From assembly GCA_037176845.1 (NCBI GenBank), contig JAYKXP010000002.1, positions 1,086,001-1,150,000 on the forward strand: a stretch of DNA of 64,000 bases, given 5' to 3'. Below, piece after piece: positions 12,344 to 27,312 of this stretch. A program made the translations under genes and the position numbers. This DNA is from Paramarasmius palmivorus. Lineage: Eukaryota > Basidiomycota > Agaricomycetes > Agaricales > Marasmiaceae. The notes beneath the pieces were generated by a model. That model was not told where the DNA came from and did no database searches. It was given only the letters and a program-made list of their open reading frames with translations. Numbering within the stretch: position 1 is the first letter of the stretch; every line of letters begins with the position of its first letter.

Positions 12344-12682
12344 GGTTTACGAGGGGTCGATGAACGATCTAGCACTGATCCCCCGACTTTTATGAGGTGC
12401 GCGACTCGGGGAGAAACCGAGACGTAGCATTGGTCAGACGGAATTTATATCAAACGGATGTCTTCCGAGTCGTAGCAGTCAGCTAGGTCTCAAAGCTCCG
12501 CTCCCAAATCGGAGGGCTAAACTGATTAATCACTTTGATACTTACTTGATGCTTGAGATCCTTGGCAATTAGAAATCAAACGTGGCGCACGCTTTGTCCT
12601 GTGAATACCTGCAAGTCAGGAGCAGGCTAAATCGCTACTCTATCAAAACAAAAGTCTCTGCATAGGGAGATTGCAACTCTAC
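12344..12682. other. spacer between the two NmrA-like copies
   Basis: About 340 bp. It holds the promoter of copy 1 and the 3' flank of copy 2. No gene seen. Confidence 0.4.
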
Positions 12683-13693
12683 TCAATTTCCCCACCATTT
12701 TTGAAGGTAACCTTTGACCGACATAGGCTCCACGCTCACGAGTCCGTTCAAGTTTACTGTCCCTGGATCACATTCACCCCGTACCATCCCAAGGGAGACC
12801 TCATGATAGAAATTGGCCATAAGACTGGTTGCGTTCGGGTCTATCCGTGCCAAAATATCCTCCTCGGTGAGGTATTTGACGACGAATTCCTTCCCTGTCA
12901 TGACAGCTCATCAAAAAGTGAAATACGCCGGCTATGTTGGATCCTCACCTGTGATGGACTCGGCAATCTCGATGAGCTTGTTGGTACTGATGAGGTCTCC
13001 AGCCATGCTGAGTTCCTCTGGCCAGGCCTCAAGCTGAGTTGCAGCGGCGGTGAATCGACCAACATCCTCTGCAGTTGTCCAGGCGTACGTGGCGTTCCCA
13101 TCTCCAGGAACCTCGACAGTAGCCTTGGACAAATCAAGAATGAAGGGATGTTCCCTCAGGTGCCCATGAGCCTTTTTTCCATCTGGCTTTGCATTCCCGT
13201 AACCAAGGTAGTTCGTGAGCCCTCCGCAGACGAATACCGTAAATTCGAAATCGCTACGCGTCTCCTTCACCTTTCTTAACGACCGTAGAATGGGAAGTTT
13301 ATGATGGTAAAAGGATACTGAGGCGAGCTTTTCGGAGCTAACGGCGAATTCGCTCGGGGCAAAGCGATGGACTGATGGTACCCTTAACGCGGCGTCAAGA
13401 AGTCGTTGTTGCGCAACCTCGAATATGTCGATGAATTCGAAACCCGAGACTGTGGAGATGATAGTATCTATCTGGTGCTCCCGTAGGATGGCTGCGACTG
13501 CGTCCACGTCCGTGTAGTCTACGCCTATTACAGGAGCACTGGCGCCAGCAAACTGCACGTCGGGCTTCGAGGAACGCGACAAGATGATGATATGAAGGGA
13601 ATCTCGCTCCTTTATCTCGAGAAGGCCCTCGATGATGTGACTACCGATGCCACCTGTGCCACCAGCTACAGCAATGCGTTTGGAGCGGGCCAT
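12683..13693 (-). CDS. NmrA-like NAD(P)-binding oxidoreductase, copy 2, intact
   Basis: About 320 aa in two exons; the intron begins at GTGAGG after AESITG and ends in GACAG before GKEFVVKYL. The N-terminus MARSKRIAVAGGTGGIGSH carries the GxxGxxG dinucleotide loop. Further on are HRFAPSEFAV, the charged ILRSLRKVKETR (where NmrA/isoflavone-reductase proteins place a structural Lys), LGYGNAKPDG, YAWTTAEDVGRFTAAATQL and the C-terminal VKGYLQKWWGN. It could be an NAD(P)-dependent reductase or a redox-sensing NmrA-type regulator; the sequence alone does not decide. It lies in the same orientation as copy 1, consistent with tandem duplication. Confidence 0.85.
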
Positions 13694-13929
13694 GGTTGTG
13701 CGCGATTATTGGGTGTTTGATACCAGGGATTGGCACTTGGTGAGGCATCTAGCATTCTTCAGCTCGATTTTTATGAGGATCAGGAAATCGGGAAAAGCCG
13801 CATATGCATTGGTCAGAACAGCGCTCCATTTGAATGAAAGCTTACACAGGCCTGGGTTATTAGGAAGCTGACTAATGCCAACTTCGGATATTCCGTCGGA
13901 CAACGCGTTGGGAGGTTTCACGGTTGTTC

Positions 13930-14419
13930 ATGGCGAAAGACGAACCTCTCCCAGCCCCAGGCGACAATGTAAAACCCTTGAACTATCGAGAGCAGTTTCA
14001 GGTATTGCGAAGAAGCTGATCCTCTTGGCACTTCTGACGCATTCCTATATGATAGGGCAAGGAAACCAGTTCAAAATTCATCGAGTGAGTCGACCACTCA
14101 CCAAATATTCCAAACTCAAACCAATCTCATCTGCTTCAACTTCACTCAGCCCATGTGCCGAAGCTTCCAAGGCTTCCCTTGCATGTATGAACAAATATGA
14201 TTTTGACCGCGACAAGTACGCATTATACCACTTCTGTTTCAAGCCAGCCGTTAAATGCTTTAAACCATAGGTGTTTAGATTACTTCGAAGCCTACAGAAC
14301 GTGTAAAAAGACATGGGTGAGTGAGCCTCTTCTTGGTACAATGATATTTGCTCACCAGGGCCATGAAGTAGATGGACCAGCGAAAAGCAGACCGCAGAGC
14401 GGGAAGGCCAACTTCATGA
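13930..14419 (+). CDS. COX23: Cox23-like twin CX9C mitochondrial protein
   Basis: Small intermembrane-space protein needed for cytochrome c oxidase assembly in yeast (CHCHD7 in animals). Five tiny exons join perfectly: 13930-14001, 14056-14084, 14150-14215, 14271-14316 and 14372-14419, for 261 nt or 86 aa. The twin CX9C motif is exact: Cys 36 and 46 (CAEASKASLAC) and Cys 57 and 67 (CLDYFEAYRTC). The stretch before it, YREQFQGKETSSKFIDPC, and the tail KKTWMDQRKADRRAGR match the family. No presequence, as expected for Mia40 substrates. A longer single-frame reading from 13875 exists but ignores the introns and spoils the C-terminus. Confidence 0.93.
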
Positions 14420-14707
14420 AATATGCTAGTACCGGCAGCGAGTTTTCATTTTGTCTTGGTTTCTTCGTAGTGTCATGGAGATTTTTCATGGTTATCGCGC
14501 GATAGTTGAGCGAGAATGGCAATTTTTATTGTGAGATGGAATCATGAACATGGAAGGAGAGAAACTGGCCATAAATAATTTAAATGTGATTTGAATCTAC
14601 CGGTCATTCCGGCACTGGCTATATATACTAATGATGAGCGGTGGTGAGATTGGGCGTATCATTCACCTCTTCTTCGGTTACTAGTTTCATTATACGCAAG
14701 GAGCTCA
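14420..14707. other. intergenic region upstream of the amidase gene
   Basis: About 290 bp, AT-rich, containing a TATATATA-like stretch near 14621-14628. Presumably the COX23 terminator and the amidase promoter. Confidence 0.35.
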
Positions 14708-16965
14708 ATGTGGCCGTTTTCGAGCGCAGAATACCAGTCAATCATCGACGCGAAAACGTGCTGAACGTACTCGGCTCCTTGCTTCTGCACCTTCCTTCGC
14801 CTCGGACGATCATTCCAAATTTCTAAAAGCTGGCGGTGAGTCGTTAATACATGGCAAGAGAATCTTGTATTGAATCAGTCCCGACCTGTCTTAGCGAAAG
14901 AGATTGTTTCTAGGATTGAAAGCGGGGAGTGGACTGCTACGCAAGTTGTAGAGGCATACGTTGCTCGTGCGACTCAAGCACATGCACAGACCAACTGCGG
15001 TACTGAAAGTGCGTTCGCTGATTCTGTACCATCTAGAACTCCTTTCTGATCCGAAGGACAGTTCTCTTTGAGCAGGCATTGAAACAGGCAAAGGATTTGG
15101 ATGAGGAATTCGCTTCGACAAAACGTATCCGAGGACCTTTCCATGGTGTCCCATTCAGCGCGAAAGTGCGCATTTTCCGTTCCAAGCTCTTTATATCTTC
15201 CCTGAGATCTGCTTTAGGACCAGTACGATATTGTCGGTTTCGATACAACTATCGGATTTACACAGTGGACGAACAAACCAGCAAAGAAGAATGCTGCCAT
15301 CGTAGACCAACTCATGGCGCTTGGAGCCATTCCTATCATCAAGACGAACGTTCCGCAGACCATGTTCTCCTTTGAATGTTTCAACCCTCTATGGGGTCGA
15401 ACGGTGAACCCCCACAACGAGCACTATACATGTGGTGGAAGTTCTGGCGGAGAGGCTGCTTTACTAGCATTGGATGGTGCTGTCTTTGGACTTGGAAGCG
15501 ATGTTGGAGGGAGTCTGCGTATCCCCACCAGCTACTGTGGTATCTATGCTCTTAAGCCAACCTCTAACCGTGTTAGCCGTGCTGGTTCAAGAGGTGTGCA
15601 GCGCATCTCCTTCGTGAATTTCGTTCTTATTACCATATGATACTAGGTCCGAGCAATGGAGACAACGGCATTCAGGTTGCGATGGGTCCTATGGGCAGGT
15701 CGGTAGAAGAGCTGGACATGTTCTGCAGAGCTATTTACGGCCTCTCAGATGACCACGCTGACTACACCCTTACCCCCGTTCCCTATCGTGAATTTGGGAC
15801 CCCGAAAAAGCTGAAATTTGGGTACTACACTTCAGGTGGGCCATCAAGAGTAGATACTTGCAAACGCTCTTGAGCTCAGTCATCCACACAGACGGATTCA
15901 CGAAGGCATCACCAGCGAATAAGCGTGCAGTTCTCGAAACGGTTCAAGCTCTTCAGAAAGCAGGACATGAATGTGTCGAGCTGACTGATTTGCCGTCTGG
16001 TAGATAGGTACTCCTGATATAACACAAGATGACGCTGATCAAATTCCCAAGCTGGCGAGGCCACGAGCATCTTCTTGGGACTCACATCTTCCGATGGGTA
16101 TAGAAAACTCACCAGTCACCTTGGCCCAGACCCAATGGTTGGTGTCTTGATACTCTGTAATCGGCCTCTACCTAACAGCTGCATTGACAGGACAAAGCTA
16201 TCTGGTTGCCCGTCTACGGGGCGCGAGTTCCTCGTGAGATGCTTCCACTGGCCATGATGACACACTTCTCATGTTTCTTTGTCTTTCAGGCTTCATTAGA
16301 ACGTTCGTTACATGGATTCTCGAAACAATACAAGGCGATCCGCAATTTGCGAACGTTATGCGGTCTGCTGGAACCAAATCGTTTGGCGAGTTTTCCGAGT
16401 TCTCCGTGAAGCGGAATGAGTGGATCAAAGCTTTCTACGAAAAGGTTCGTTTACTCATTCATGGCTCCTCTACGCAGGTTTCATAGTAGTACAGGTCTGG
16501 CACCGTCACGAACTTGATGGTATCATTGCACCTGTCCAGTCAATGCCCCAGATGCCTCATGGGTTCGTTTCTATTTCTATCTTTTCGTTTCAGCTTGTAT
16601 TGATGCGATGATAGTGGTGCGGCAGTCTTGAACGCTCTTGCATCAAGTACCATTCTCTACAATCTCGTAGATAGCCCAGTCGGTGCACTGCCAGTTACCT
16701 TTGTTGACCCGTCAAGGACGCGTTGACGGAGGAGTGGACAAAGTGCAGCGCTGAGGCTGGAAGTGTATCTATGCACAAGCTGATGTACAAGGAGAAGACG
16801 CCGTTCTACGACCCAGTAAAGATGAAGGGTATGCCAGTGGGTATACAAATCATTGGAAAGAGGTTTGAGGACGAGAAGGTTTTGGCGATGATGAAGATCG
16901 TAGATGAAGCATTGGGAAAGAGAGGTTTCGGCCCTGGTTCATTGCTTGGAGCTGATAAAGCTTGA
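14708..16965 (+). CDS. amidase-signature family hydrolase with two apparent frame breaks
   Basis: Serine hydrolase of the amidase signature family, fungal FAAH/acetamidase-like. Evidence in order: ASAPSFASDDHSKFLKAG, IESGEWTATQVVEAYVARA, the catalytic-Lys segment GVPFSAKDQYD (FSAK then an intron), NVPQTMFSFECFNPLWGRT, the signature GGSSGGEAALLALDG with the cis-Ser, GSDVGGSLRIPTSYCGIYALKP carrying the nucleophile Ser, then MGPMGRSVEELDMFC, and the C-terminal GMPVGIQIIGKRFEDEKVL. Eight or more introns of 50-70 nt were traced. The start at 14708 (MWPFSSAEYQSIIDAK) joins RAERTRLLAS only if one A is dropped from the run at 14753-14756. Near 16712 one base seems missing between VDPS and KDALTEEW. 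With these two exceptions the protein is complete. Substrate unknown. Confidence 0.85.
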
Positions 16966-17160
16966 TTCTGTGAACTCTGTCGTATGGATGGTTAATATGT
17001 ACCATAGCTTCTAATACCTAGTGGATTCGTTATGTATGCCCGAGGCGCATACATAAGCGTTCGGATTTATCGGAGTTTAGCAGCATTTTCAACGTTCGAG
17101 TCAGAAATTGCTTTACTCAAACACTTTCATCATTCTGCTTTTCCAGCGCAACCTCTCAGC

Positions 17161-18936
<1,776 letters not shown>

Positions 18937-19245
18937 AGCGCAAAGTCTCTTATGAGTTTGTGAATATCATCTTGTAATATTCTCCTGTAGCAATACATGA
19001 TGGTTAACATACCGAAAGCGACAACAAATCGTAAGTAAAATAAAAGAAAAAGAGATGGGAGCGTGTGTAAAGATCGAGGATTAATGCGGGATAAGGATAG
19101 CGTCCGAGGTCGTTTGAAGTGAATGTGAAGGGCTTGGGGGTCGTTGTCGTTCGCATCTTCATGGTCTGATAGACGTATAGACGAATCGCAAGAGTTTGGA
19201 AGAGGCGGTGTGTCATGGCATATCAGTAAGATGGCGAGAGGATGA

Positions 19246-19921
19246 CTATTTTCGGGTTGCTCGCCGTATGAGACTGGCCACGACAAGTCCACCCAGTGCA
19301 ACGGCACCGCCGACGAGTGCCATACCCACATAACCCTCTATAAGCATCGTGAGCAAAAATCTCTTGAAGTATCGAGTAGCGCACCTTTGGTTACACCCTT
19401 CTCTATGAGCTGAGCCAAGCTTAATGCTTGTAAATTCGTGGGTTCTTTGTCGAGTAGGAGTTCTGCAGCAGATAGTATTGGTTCGGTAATACGGAAGAGT
19501 ATGCTTAAAGCGTACCGTTGAATTTCCTGGCTTCTTCGTAGTTGCCCATCTTGTAATGACCCAGTGCAAGATAATATAGACATTCTCTTCGCCGTTTCGG
19601 TTCGGACCGGTACAGTTCTTTGGACAGTCAGTGCAACCGCTAAGGTAGTAGAGCGTACTTGTGTCGGACCTTGTAATAGCCTTACACCTTCTACCTGATG
19701 TTCTCTCAAAGGACTCTTGACCAAACCCCATGCATAGTTGAACTTTGTCTGGACTGTTACATGCGCTTGTAATGATTCTCTTTCGTATTGTAATCGTAAG
19801 ACCTGTCCAAAGAAATAAATAACTAATTTTCAAGGAATAAAACAGCATAATTCACCTCAAGATTCTCAAAAGAAAGAGAATCTTCTGCGTCTGCTGCGTA
19901 TGGGAGTTCGAGGGAAGACAT
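19246..19921 (-). CDS. FIS1: mitochondrial fission 1 protein
   Basis: Tail-anchored outer-membrane protein of mitochondria and peroxisomes, adaptor for the fission machinery. It starts [22 protein letters not shown] at 19921. Exons give [84 protein letters not shown], then the C-terminal anchor [17 protein letters not shown]...SLIRRATRK. The TPR-like helices, single TM near the end and basic last residues are all diagnostic. All splice phases that I checked agree. Its start codon is 104 bp from that of the U2AF gene, in divergent orientation. Confidence 0.95.
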
Positions 19922-20025
19922 GATGATGGGTGTGGTAAGGCAAGTGCTGTTGACGTTGGTTGACAAGCGGAGTCTGAACAGAAAAACCTGTTCTTCTTCC
20001 TACCACATCATTCTCGAAAATTACA
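19922..20025. promoter_or_regulatory. short bidirectional promoter of FIS1 and the U2AF large subunit gene
   Basis: The two start codons face away from each other across 104 bp. The 5' leaders and start sites of both genes must be very short or overlap. Confidence 0.5.
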
Positions 20026-22216
<2,191 letters not shown>

Positions 22217-22463
22217 TTTGCTCTCGTAACAGCTTCAGAATGTTTCTTACTTTAAATAACTATATTTGTATTGGGCGGGAGTTTATTTTTTTTTTCTTTG
22301 TTGCTCAGGATCTACTAAATTTGTGAGGGCATTACTCCAGGTATCGCCGTTGCTCCAAGCGGTTCGCAAAAGCGATGTCCCTGACTAACTCGGGCGATCC
22401 GTGTGTCCGAAGAAATCAAGACTTAATACTACCAAATCCCAACAATGTACCTCCTCCTTCATC

Positions 22464-24176
22464 ATGGAGGACACCATCATTTATGTTCTTGCTTCCCTGG
22501 TGGTGTACTACCTTGTCGAAAGATGCATCAAGGTCGTCCTCATCCGAAACTCTCGACCATTCTTCGAATATCTTTACTCCTCACATAAACTCTCAGTTTT
22601 CACTGGCATTACGATGGGGGCCCTCATAACAGCTACGACTACACCAGCATGCTTTCGTGCAGCTTTTACCCAATCTCCACCTGGGAGCGACTTTGACGCG
22701 ACAGTATGCCTTGCAGGTCGTGGCGTGCTGTGGGCATCTGAGCTAAATCGGCTCGATCTATACGAGCTTTACGTTGTCCACCATCTTGGCGGCTTGCTCG
22801 CGTTATTCTGTACAGTCCTACTAAGATGGCCATACCGGCCACTCCTAGTGCTGTTTGCGAGTTTAGTTTCGGAGATCCCAGGCGATCTGGTTTGGATGAT
22901 CTCTGCCTACCGCGACTACAGAGATACCATGGGAGAAAAGGATGTCGGCAGCGGTTATGTGCCAATATGGAAGAAAATGCATCGTGGGTTGGTCGGTTTT
23001 AACCTCGTCCAGTACATTGTGCTGCGGTTTTCTGCGATGGGATATTCCTTCCACATCTTTTGTTTTGGAGAAGCGGGGATGAGCATGTCAGGAACGGAAT
23101 TCCGTGCAGCGTTGACGATGATGGCAGCCCACACAGCTTTCTGTGTTGCGTACGTGTTTCGACAATGCAATTCTCTTCGCAAAAACGCGATTACAGAAAC
23201 ATCACCCACGACACCCTTCATTTCTCTTCAAGTTCAGCACCAGCCATATCACATCACAATCAATGCATTTGGGTCCCGGTGGTTCCTTACCATCTACGGA
23301 TTGTTCATGGGTCTTGCGCTCTCCTCCCTCGCGCTTTGTGTTTCCGCACTTTGCCCAGACTTCGAGTCTGAGTCACTCATCCAGGTGATATTCTGCTCAG
23401 TCCTCGGAGCCCGAATATTTTCCCTGGTCTTCGAGGACGGGCTCAAGCAATTAGTCCACGCACCATTCCCCACACTATTTCGTCCAGGTTTCTGGCTACA
23501 TGGCGGAATAGCTGGCGCTGCGGTGTCATCATTTTACCTCTACCATACTGGTGCTCTTACTAGCTTGGACGGGTTTGGTGGTGCCCTGGCTGTTGGTTTG
23601 CCTTTGTATGAGTTCTTCTCTCGTATCGGCTGCCACTGCTACGGATGTTGTTACGGAAGGCCATCGACACCTGTTGAATTGAAGAGAAAGGGCGGGAGTT
23701 TTTTTGCCATTCGACCTGTGGTATACTCACACCCATCCCTCTCTGCGCTGGCACGCGCTCGTCCGGATTGGGTCGGTAAACCACTGGTCCCCATTCAGCT
23801 ATTTTCCGCTGGATTGTTCCTCTCCCTGTTTGTGTTCATAGCCGTCCCATTGATAGCATTGGCACATGTACCTCTGGCATTGGTTGGAGGTATCGTGCTC
23901 GTCAGCCACTCATTGATTCGTCTCTGGACGGAGAAGTATCGTGCAGATTATCGAGGAAGGGAAGGAGCGACAGTCCTGTCGGTCACTGGGATTATGGCAA
24001 TCATGCAACTGTTGGTCAGTGTGTTGAGTGTCGCCTGGATGATTGGCAGGATGGATTTAGAAGGTTTAGCAACCTTATACTTGGATAAACTGCATTGGAA
24101 ATCTATATCGGTTTCATTTGGCTTTGGTGTTTTGATTTATGGAGGGCATCGTGGAGAGATCGGTCGTTGGGCTTAA
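22464..24176 (+). CDS. intron-less multipass membrane protein with C-terminal Lgt-like domain (N-terminal region possibly TLC-like)
   Basis: A single uninterrupted frame of 591 codons runs from 22401 to the stop at 24174-24176; the second ATG at 22464 (MEDTIIYVLASLVVYYL) is the likelier start because it begins right before a TM segment. Numbering below is from 22401. Residues 290-550 resemble bacterial prolipoprotein diacylglyceryl transferase: LHGGIAGAA at 366-374, SRIGCHCYGCCYGRP at 407-421 (compare the Lgt RIGN signature and the RIGC..GCCYG paralogues), HPSL at 444-447, VPIQLFSAG at 463-471, and HSLIRLWTEKYRADYRG around 503-519 matching the Lgt RxxxExxR region. Residues 25-260 hold several TM segments with YVVHHLGGLLALF and LVSEIP, reminiscent of TLC domains. 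Absence of introns among intron-rich neighbours hints at transfer or retrocopy origin. The reaction is unknown; lipid transfer is only inferred. Confidence 0.75.
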   Translation: MEDTIIYVLASLVVYYLVERCIKVVLIRNSRPFFEYLYSSHKLSVFTGITMGALITATTTPACFRAAFTQSPPGSDFDATVCLAGRGVLWASELNRLDLYELYVVHHLGGLLALFCTVLLRWPYRPLLVLFASLVSEIPGDLVWMISAYRDYRDTMGEKDVGSGYVPIWKKMHRGLVGFNLVQYIVLRFSAMGYSFHIFCFGEAGMSMSGTEFRAALTMMAAHTAFCVAYVFRQCNSLRKNAITETSPTTPFISLQVQHQPYHITINAFGSRWFLTIYGLFMGLALSSLALCVSALCPDFESESLIQVIFCSVLGARIFSLVFEDGLKQLVHAPFPTLFRPGFWLHGGIAGAAVSSFYLYHTGALTSLDGFGGALAVGLPLYEFFSRIGCHCYGCCYGRPSTPVELKRKGGSFFAIRPVVYSHPSLSALARARPDWVGKPLVPIQLFSAGLFLSLFVFIAVPLIALAHVPLALVGGIVLVSHSLIRLWTEKYRADYRGREGATVLSVTGIMAIMQLLVSVLSVAWMIGRMDLEGLATLYLDKLHWKSISVSFGFGVLIYGGHRGEIGRWA

Positions 24177-24415
24177 TCTTCGAGGACACTGATATGAAAG
24201 AAGACTCCTGATTTGAGAGACACGCACACAATACTTGTACGAATTTCCTTCTGATAGAACCTCCTAATATATGTCTATTATGGATATTTCTGAGCAAGTG
24301 CAAGCACTATAAGCAATACGCTGCACTTACGTCTTTGCAAGGTAACTTAGATACTAGGTTGACATGAGTATTCGGTCAATGCGCGCGTGAAAAATATGTG
24401 ACTCACTAGATGCAA

Positions 24416-26619
24416 CTATGTCCTGAGCTTTAATACTACCGGCAACTGTCCTTTCGCGAACACAAAGTAATCTTCCAACTTTTCCTCCCATTTTGACTGA
24501 TCCCATCCATCCTCGAAGCGCATATCAAACTGTTGTACCAAAGTGGCAACTACCACTCTCAACTCCATCAAAGCCAGCGACTTGCCAACACAGTTCATTG
24601 GGCCCGTAGAGAATGGTATGAAGGCAGCTTGTTCAAGTGCTGTTCCTTTCTCCGTACTGAGCCAACGTTTGGGCCAGAACCGTTCCGGGTCTGGGCTGAA
24701 ATATCGCTCATCTCTGTGAATCACGTATGGTGGAATGTAGACGCCGGTGTCCTCTGGTATGAAGCTACCATGTGCTATTAGAGACATCTGAGACAAAGAT
24801 AGCAAAGCACGTACGCCGAGCATACCTATTCTTCCACCGCTGCCGGCTTCAGGTGCTCGCTGCAACCCAGTTGGTACTGGCGGCTGTAATCGTAGAGCTT
24901 CATTACTGGTAGTTGACTGTGAGACTCAACATGTATTATTGGTTCAATTCCACTTACATGACCGCACTCAAGAGAGGAAGCATTGCTAGTCGAGAGATGT
25001 CATCGTGCGGGTGTTTACCTTCACTAAACGGAAAAGAAGCATCAATTTCAACTCGAAGTCTACAAATGCTCATTAGCGAAAGGCAAAGCTTGTATAGGTC
25101 ACCCCGACCTTTCGAATACAGATTCTTCCCTCAGAAGATAGAAGAAGGTACAGCCCAGCACTGTAGCAGTTGTATCTGATCCTGCGACAAGTGCTAAGAA
25201 AGCATCGGAACAGTAGTCATCAAAATCAAGTGGCTCAGGATTTGGGCTTCCTTCATCGAGCTATTCCAATATGTTGAGATAGTAAAGAAATCAACGGCCG
25301 GAAAACGCACCAAATGTGAACTTAAGTCTTTGCCTGTCGTTGGCATGCCACGCTGGATCCTGGCTGCTGACTGGGTAATGACAAAGTTTATCAGTTTGTG
25401 CGCTGCCTTGCCCATGCCGGGTAATTTGTAAAGCAAGGTAGCAAGCCAAGGGACGTGCTGAGTGTAGGCTTGAACCCTGCGTTGCGTCAGAAAGAACCAT
25501 CCACGGTGCAATGTGCGAAGTAATACCTACCTGATACCTTGTTCCATCAATGTCCAGAGACCTTCCTTGTCGCCGTCACGCATGAGTTCGAAACCTCCCC
25601 CAAACCTGGAAACCTTTCGGTTAGCATCATCTCGGATAGAGATCGGAACTGCACGAACGCCATGTCGCCCATAAAGTCATAGCTAAAAAGGATGTATTAG
25701 TTCTCTTCGGAAGGCCGTAATGATTTGAGGGATTTACGCAAAAAAGGAGAGCCACTCCGCCAAATCGACAGCACAGCGCTCTCCGGCCGCGGCCTGCAGC
25801 CATTCCACAAGCTGGAGTAATCTGTTCCGCAAGATGGGCTCATACGCCTTGACACCGGATGTATTGAAAGCTCGATTCCATAGTTTTCGCCTTTGAAGGT
25901 GTTCCGTCGTTCGCTCGAATACCTATGAGAGAAAAGTGTTCTCTTTCCGGTGTATGTCTCCCATCCCATACTAGCAAGCCGTGTTCGAATTATTCAAAAG
26001 TGCGATTTCTTCAGGAGAGATGAAACGCACTGGGACCTTTCCCCATTCCATGATTACCGAGAACAGGTTGTATGGCTTCCACATCACAAAAAGAAAGCTC
26101 ATTTGGGCCTGGCGTGCGACAAGTAATGTCAACATGTTTCTGAAAGACTAGCTGAAAAGAACGCGCCTATTCTAATGATTGGTCCATAATGGCGATGAAG
26201 TTCTAGGATCTTCAGGTGGATCTTGCCCGTGTAAGAATGATAGACGCCCCAGAACTTTGTGCAGCGTGCGAAAATAGGTCCTGGATGCTTCGCAAGAGGA
26301 TGAAGAGGTGAGAGTCGGTACAGGGTAATGGAACCAAATAAGGTCGTGTAGCATGTGGCATAGCCCATTGACAATGCTGCAATCCATGAGGTGCTGTACT
26401 GTCGAAGAAGATATGACGAAAAGACTGGAACGACAAGTGCAATGCGTTTTAGTCCATCGAGATGTACTTTCTCGAGTCTGTTGAAAGCAAAGTGCAGGAT
26501 CTTTGTATCAAGATATCAGTCATGTCCCCAAGTGTGAATAATTGCTACTCACTAATCCACAGAACATTGCCGACAATAGAGCATCAGTGAAAGAAATTTG
26601 TGACAAGTTGGTGAGCATA
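24416..26619 (-). CDS. cytochrome P450 monooxygenase A
   Basis: Heme-thiolate oxygenase, membrane anchored. Exon 1 (26619) reads LSQISFTDALLSAMFCGL; exon 2 begins ILHFAFNRLEKVHL, then a TM and the Pro-rich hinge SPLHPLAKHPGPIFARCTKFWGVYHSYTGK. Further exons carry the I-helix region, a K-helix ExxR region just before LQPPVPTGLQRAPE, HRDERYFSPDPERFWPKRW and the heme loop FIPFSTGPMNCVGKSLALMELR with the axial Cys. It stops after QLPVVLKLRT at 24416. Exons are split by about ten short introns. It is a close relative of the P450 at 34065-36245, and a truncated copy lies directly upstream. Substrate unknown; neighbours suggest a metabolite role. Confidence 0.88.
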
Positions 26620-26879
26620 GTGTTAGCTTACAGTGGGTAAAGGGAGCGAACCGTAATGGTCCTCATATATAGGTCGATAGCCCAACAGTAACCGAGCACT
26701 TTGACTGCATCCGCTTTGACTAGGACGTAAGAAGTTAGCTTGACAGCCACTGGCAGTAAGGTTAATGTCAGCTGTATCATAGCTCCAACGTAAGAACGAC
26801 CCGCATGTTATACTTGATTAGACCTAGGAGCACGAACGAGCACTGTACCGATCCTTACATCAACCAGTGGAGGAAGAGA

Positions 26880-27312
26880 TGAATCGGAATGACAGCTCAT
26901 TCGGGCCTTATGCAATTAGGGTTAGCGACGATAGGGCAACTAGCATGAAAGTGCTTACCAGTCCTGACGATTGGACCGTACTGAAAACGAACTTCCAGAA
27001 TCTTCAGGTGGATTTGCCTGTATGAGAATGGTAAACGCCCCAGCATCTAGTGCGACACGCTGGATGTTCCGCAAGTGGGTGGAGCTGTAATCCATGAGGT
27101 ATAATGTTATCGAAGAAGATACGATGGAAGCGCTGGAGCAACGAAGACAATGCGTTTCAGGCCATAAAGATGTATTTTTCCAATCTATTGAAACCAAAAG
27201 TGAACGTCTTCGTGTTCCTCTTTTTTAGTAAAGCTGAATTATCATCACTCACCAATCCACAGAACACTGCCGACAGCAAAGCGTCAGTGAAGGGCATCTG
27301 CAAAAGGGGCAT
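26880..27312 (-). pseudogene. truncated 5' copy of the P450 A gene
   Basis: Minus-strand sequence from 27312 repeats the first part of P450 A: TDALLSAVFCGL before a GTGAGT donor, GFNRLEK, then the equivalent of the hinge and YHSYTG and YGPIVRTG, and a last fragment NELSF near 26900. It carries at least one internal stop after the TM region and lost bases in the hinge, and nothing downstream of the third exon is present. It looks like a tandem partial duplication that has decayed. It sits just upstream of the intact gene, so it may also have displaced the original promoter. Confidence 0.75.

Noticed and set aside
13875..14270. 131-codon single-exon gene overlapping COX23
   Set aside because: It reads through introns and lacks the second CX9C; the five-exon model gives a full Cox23.
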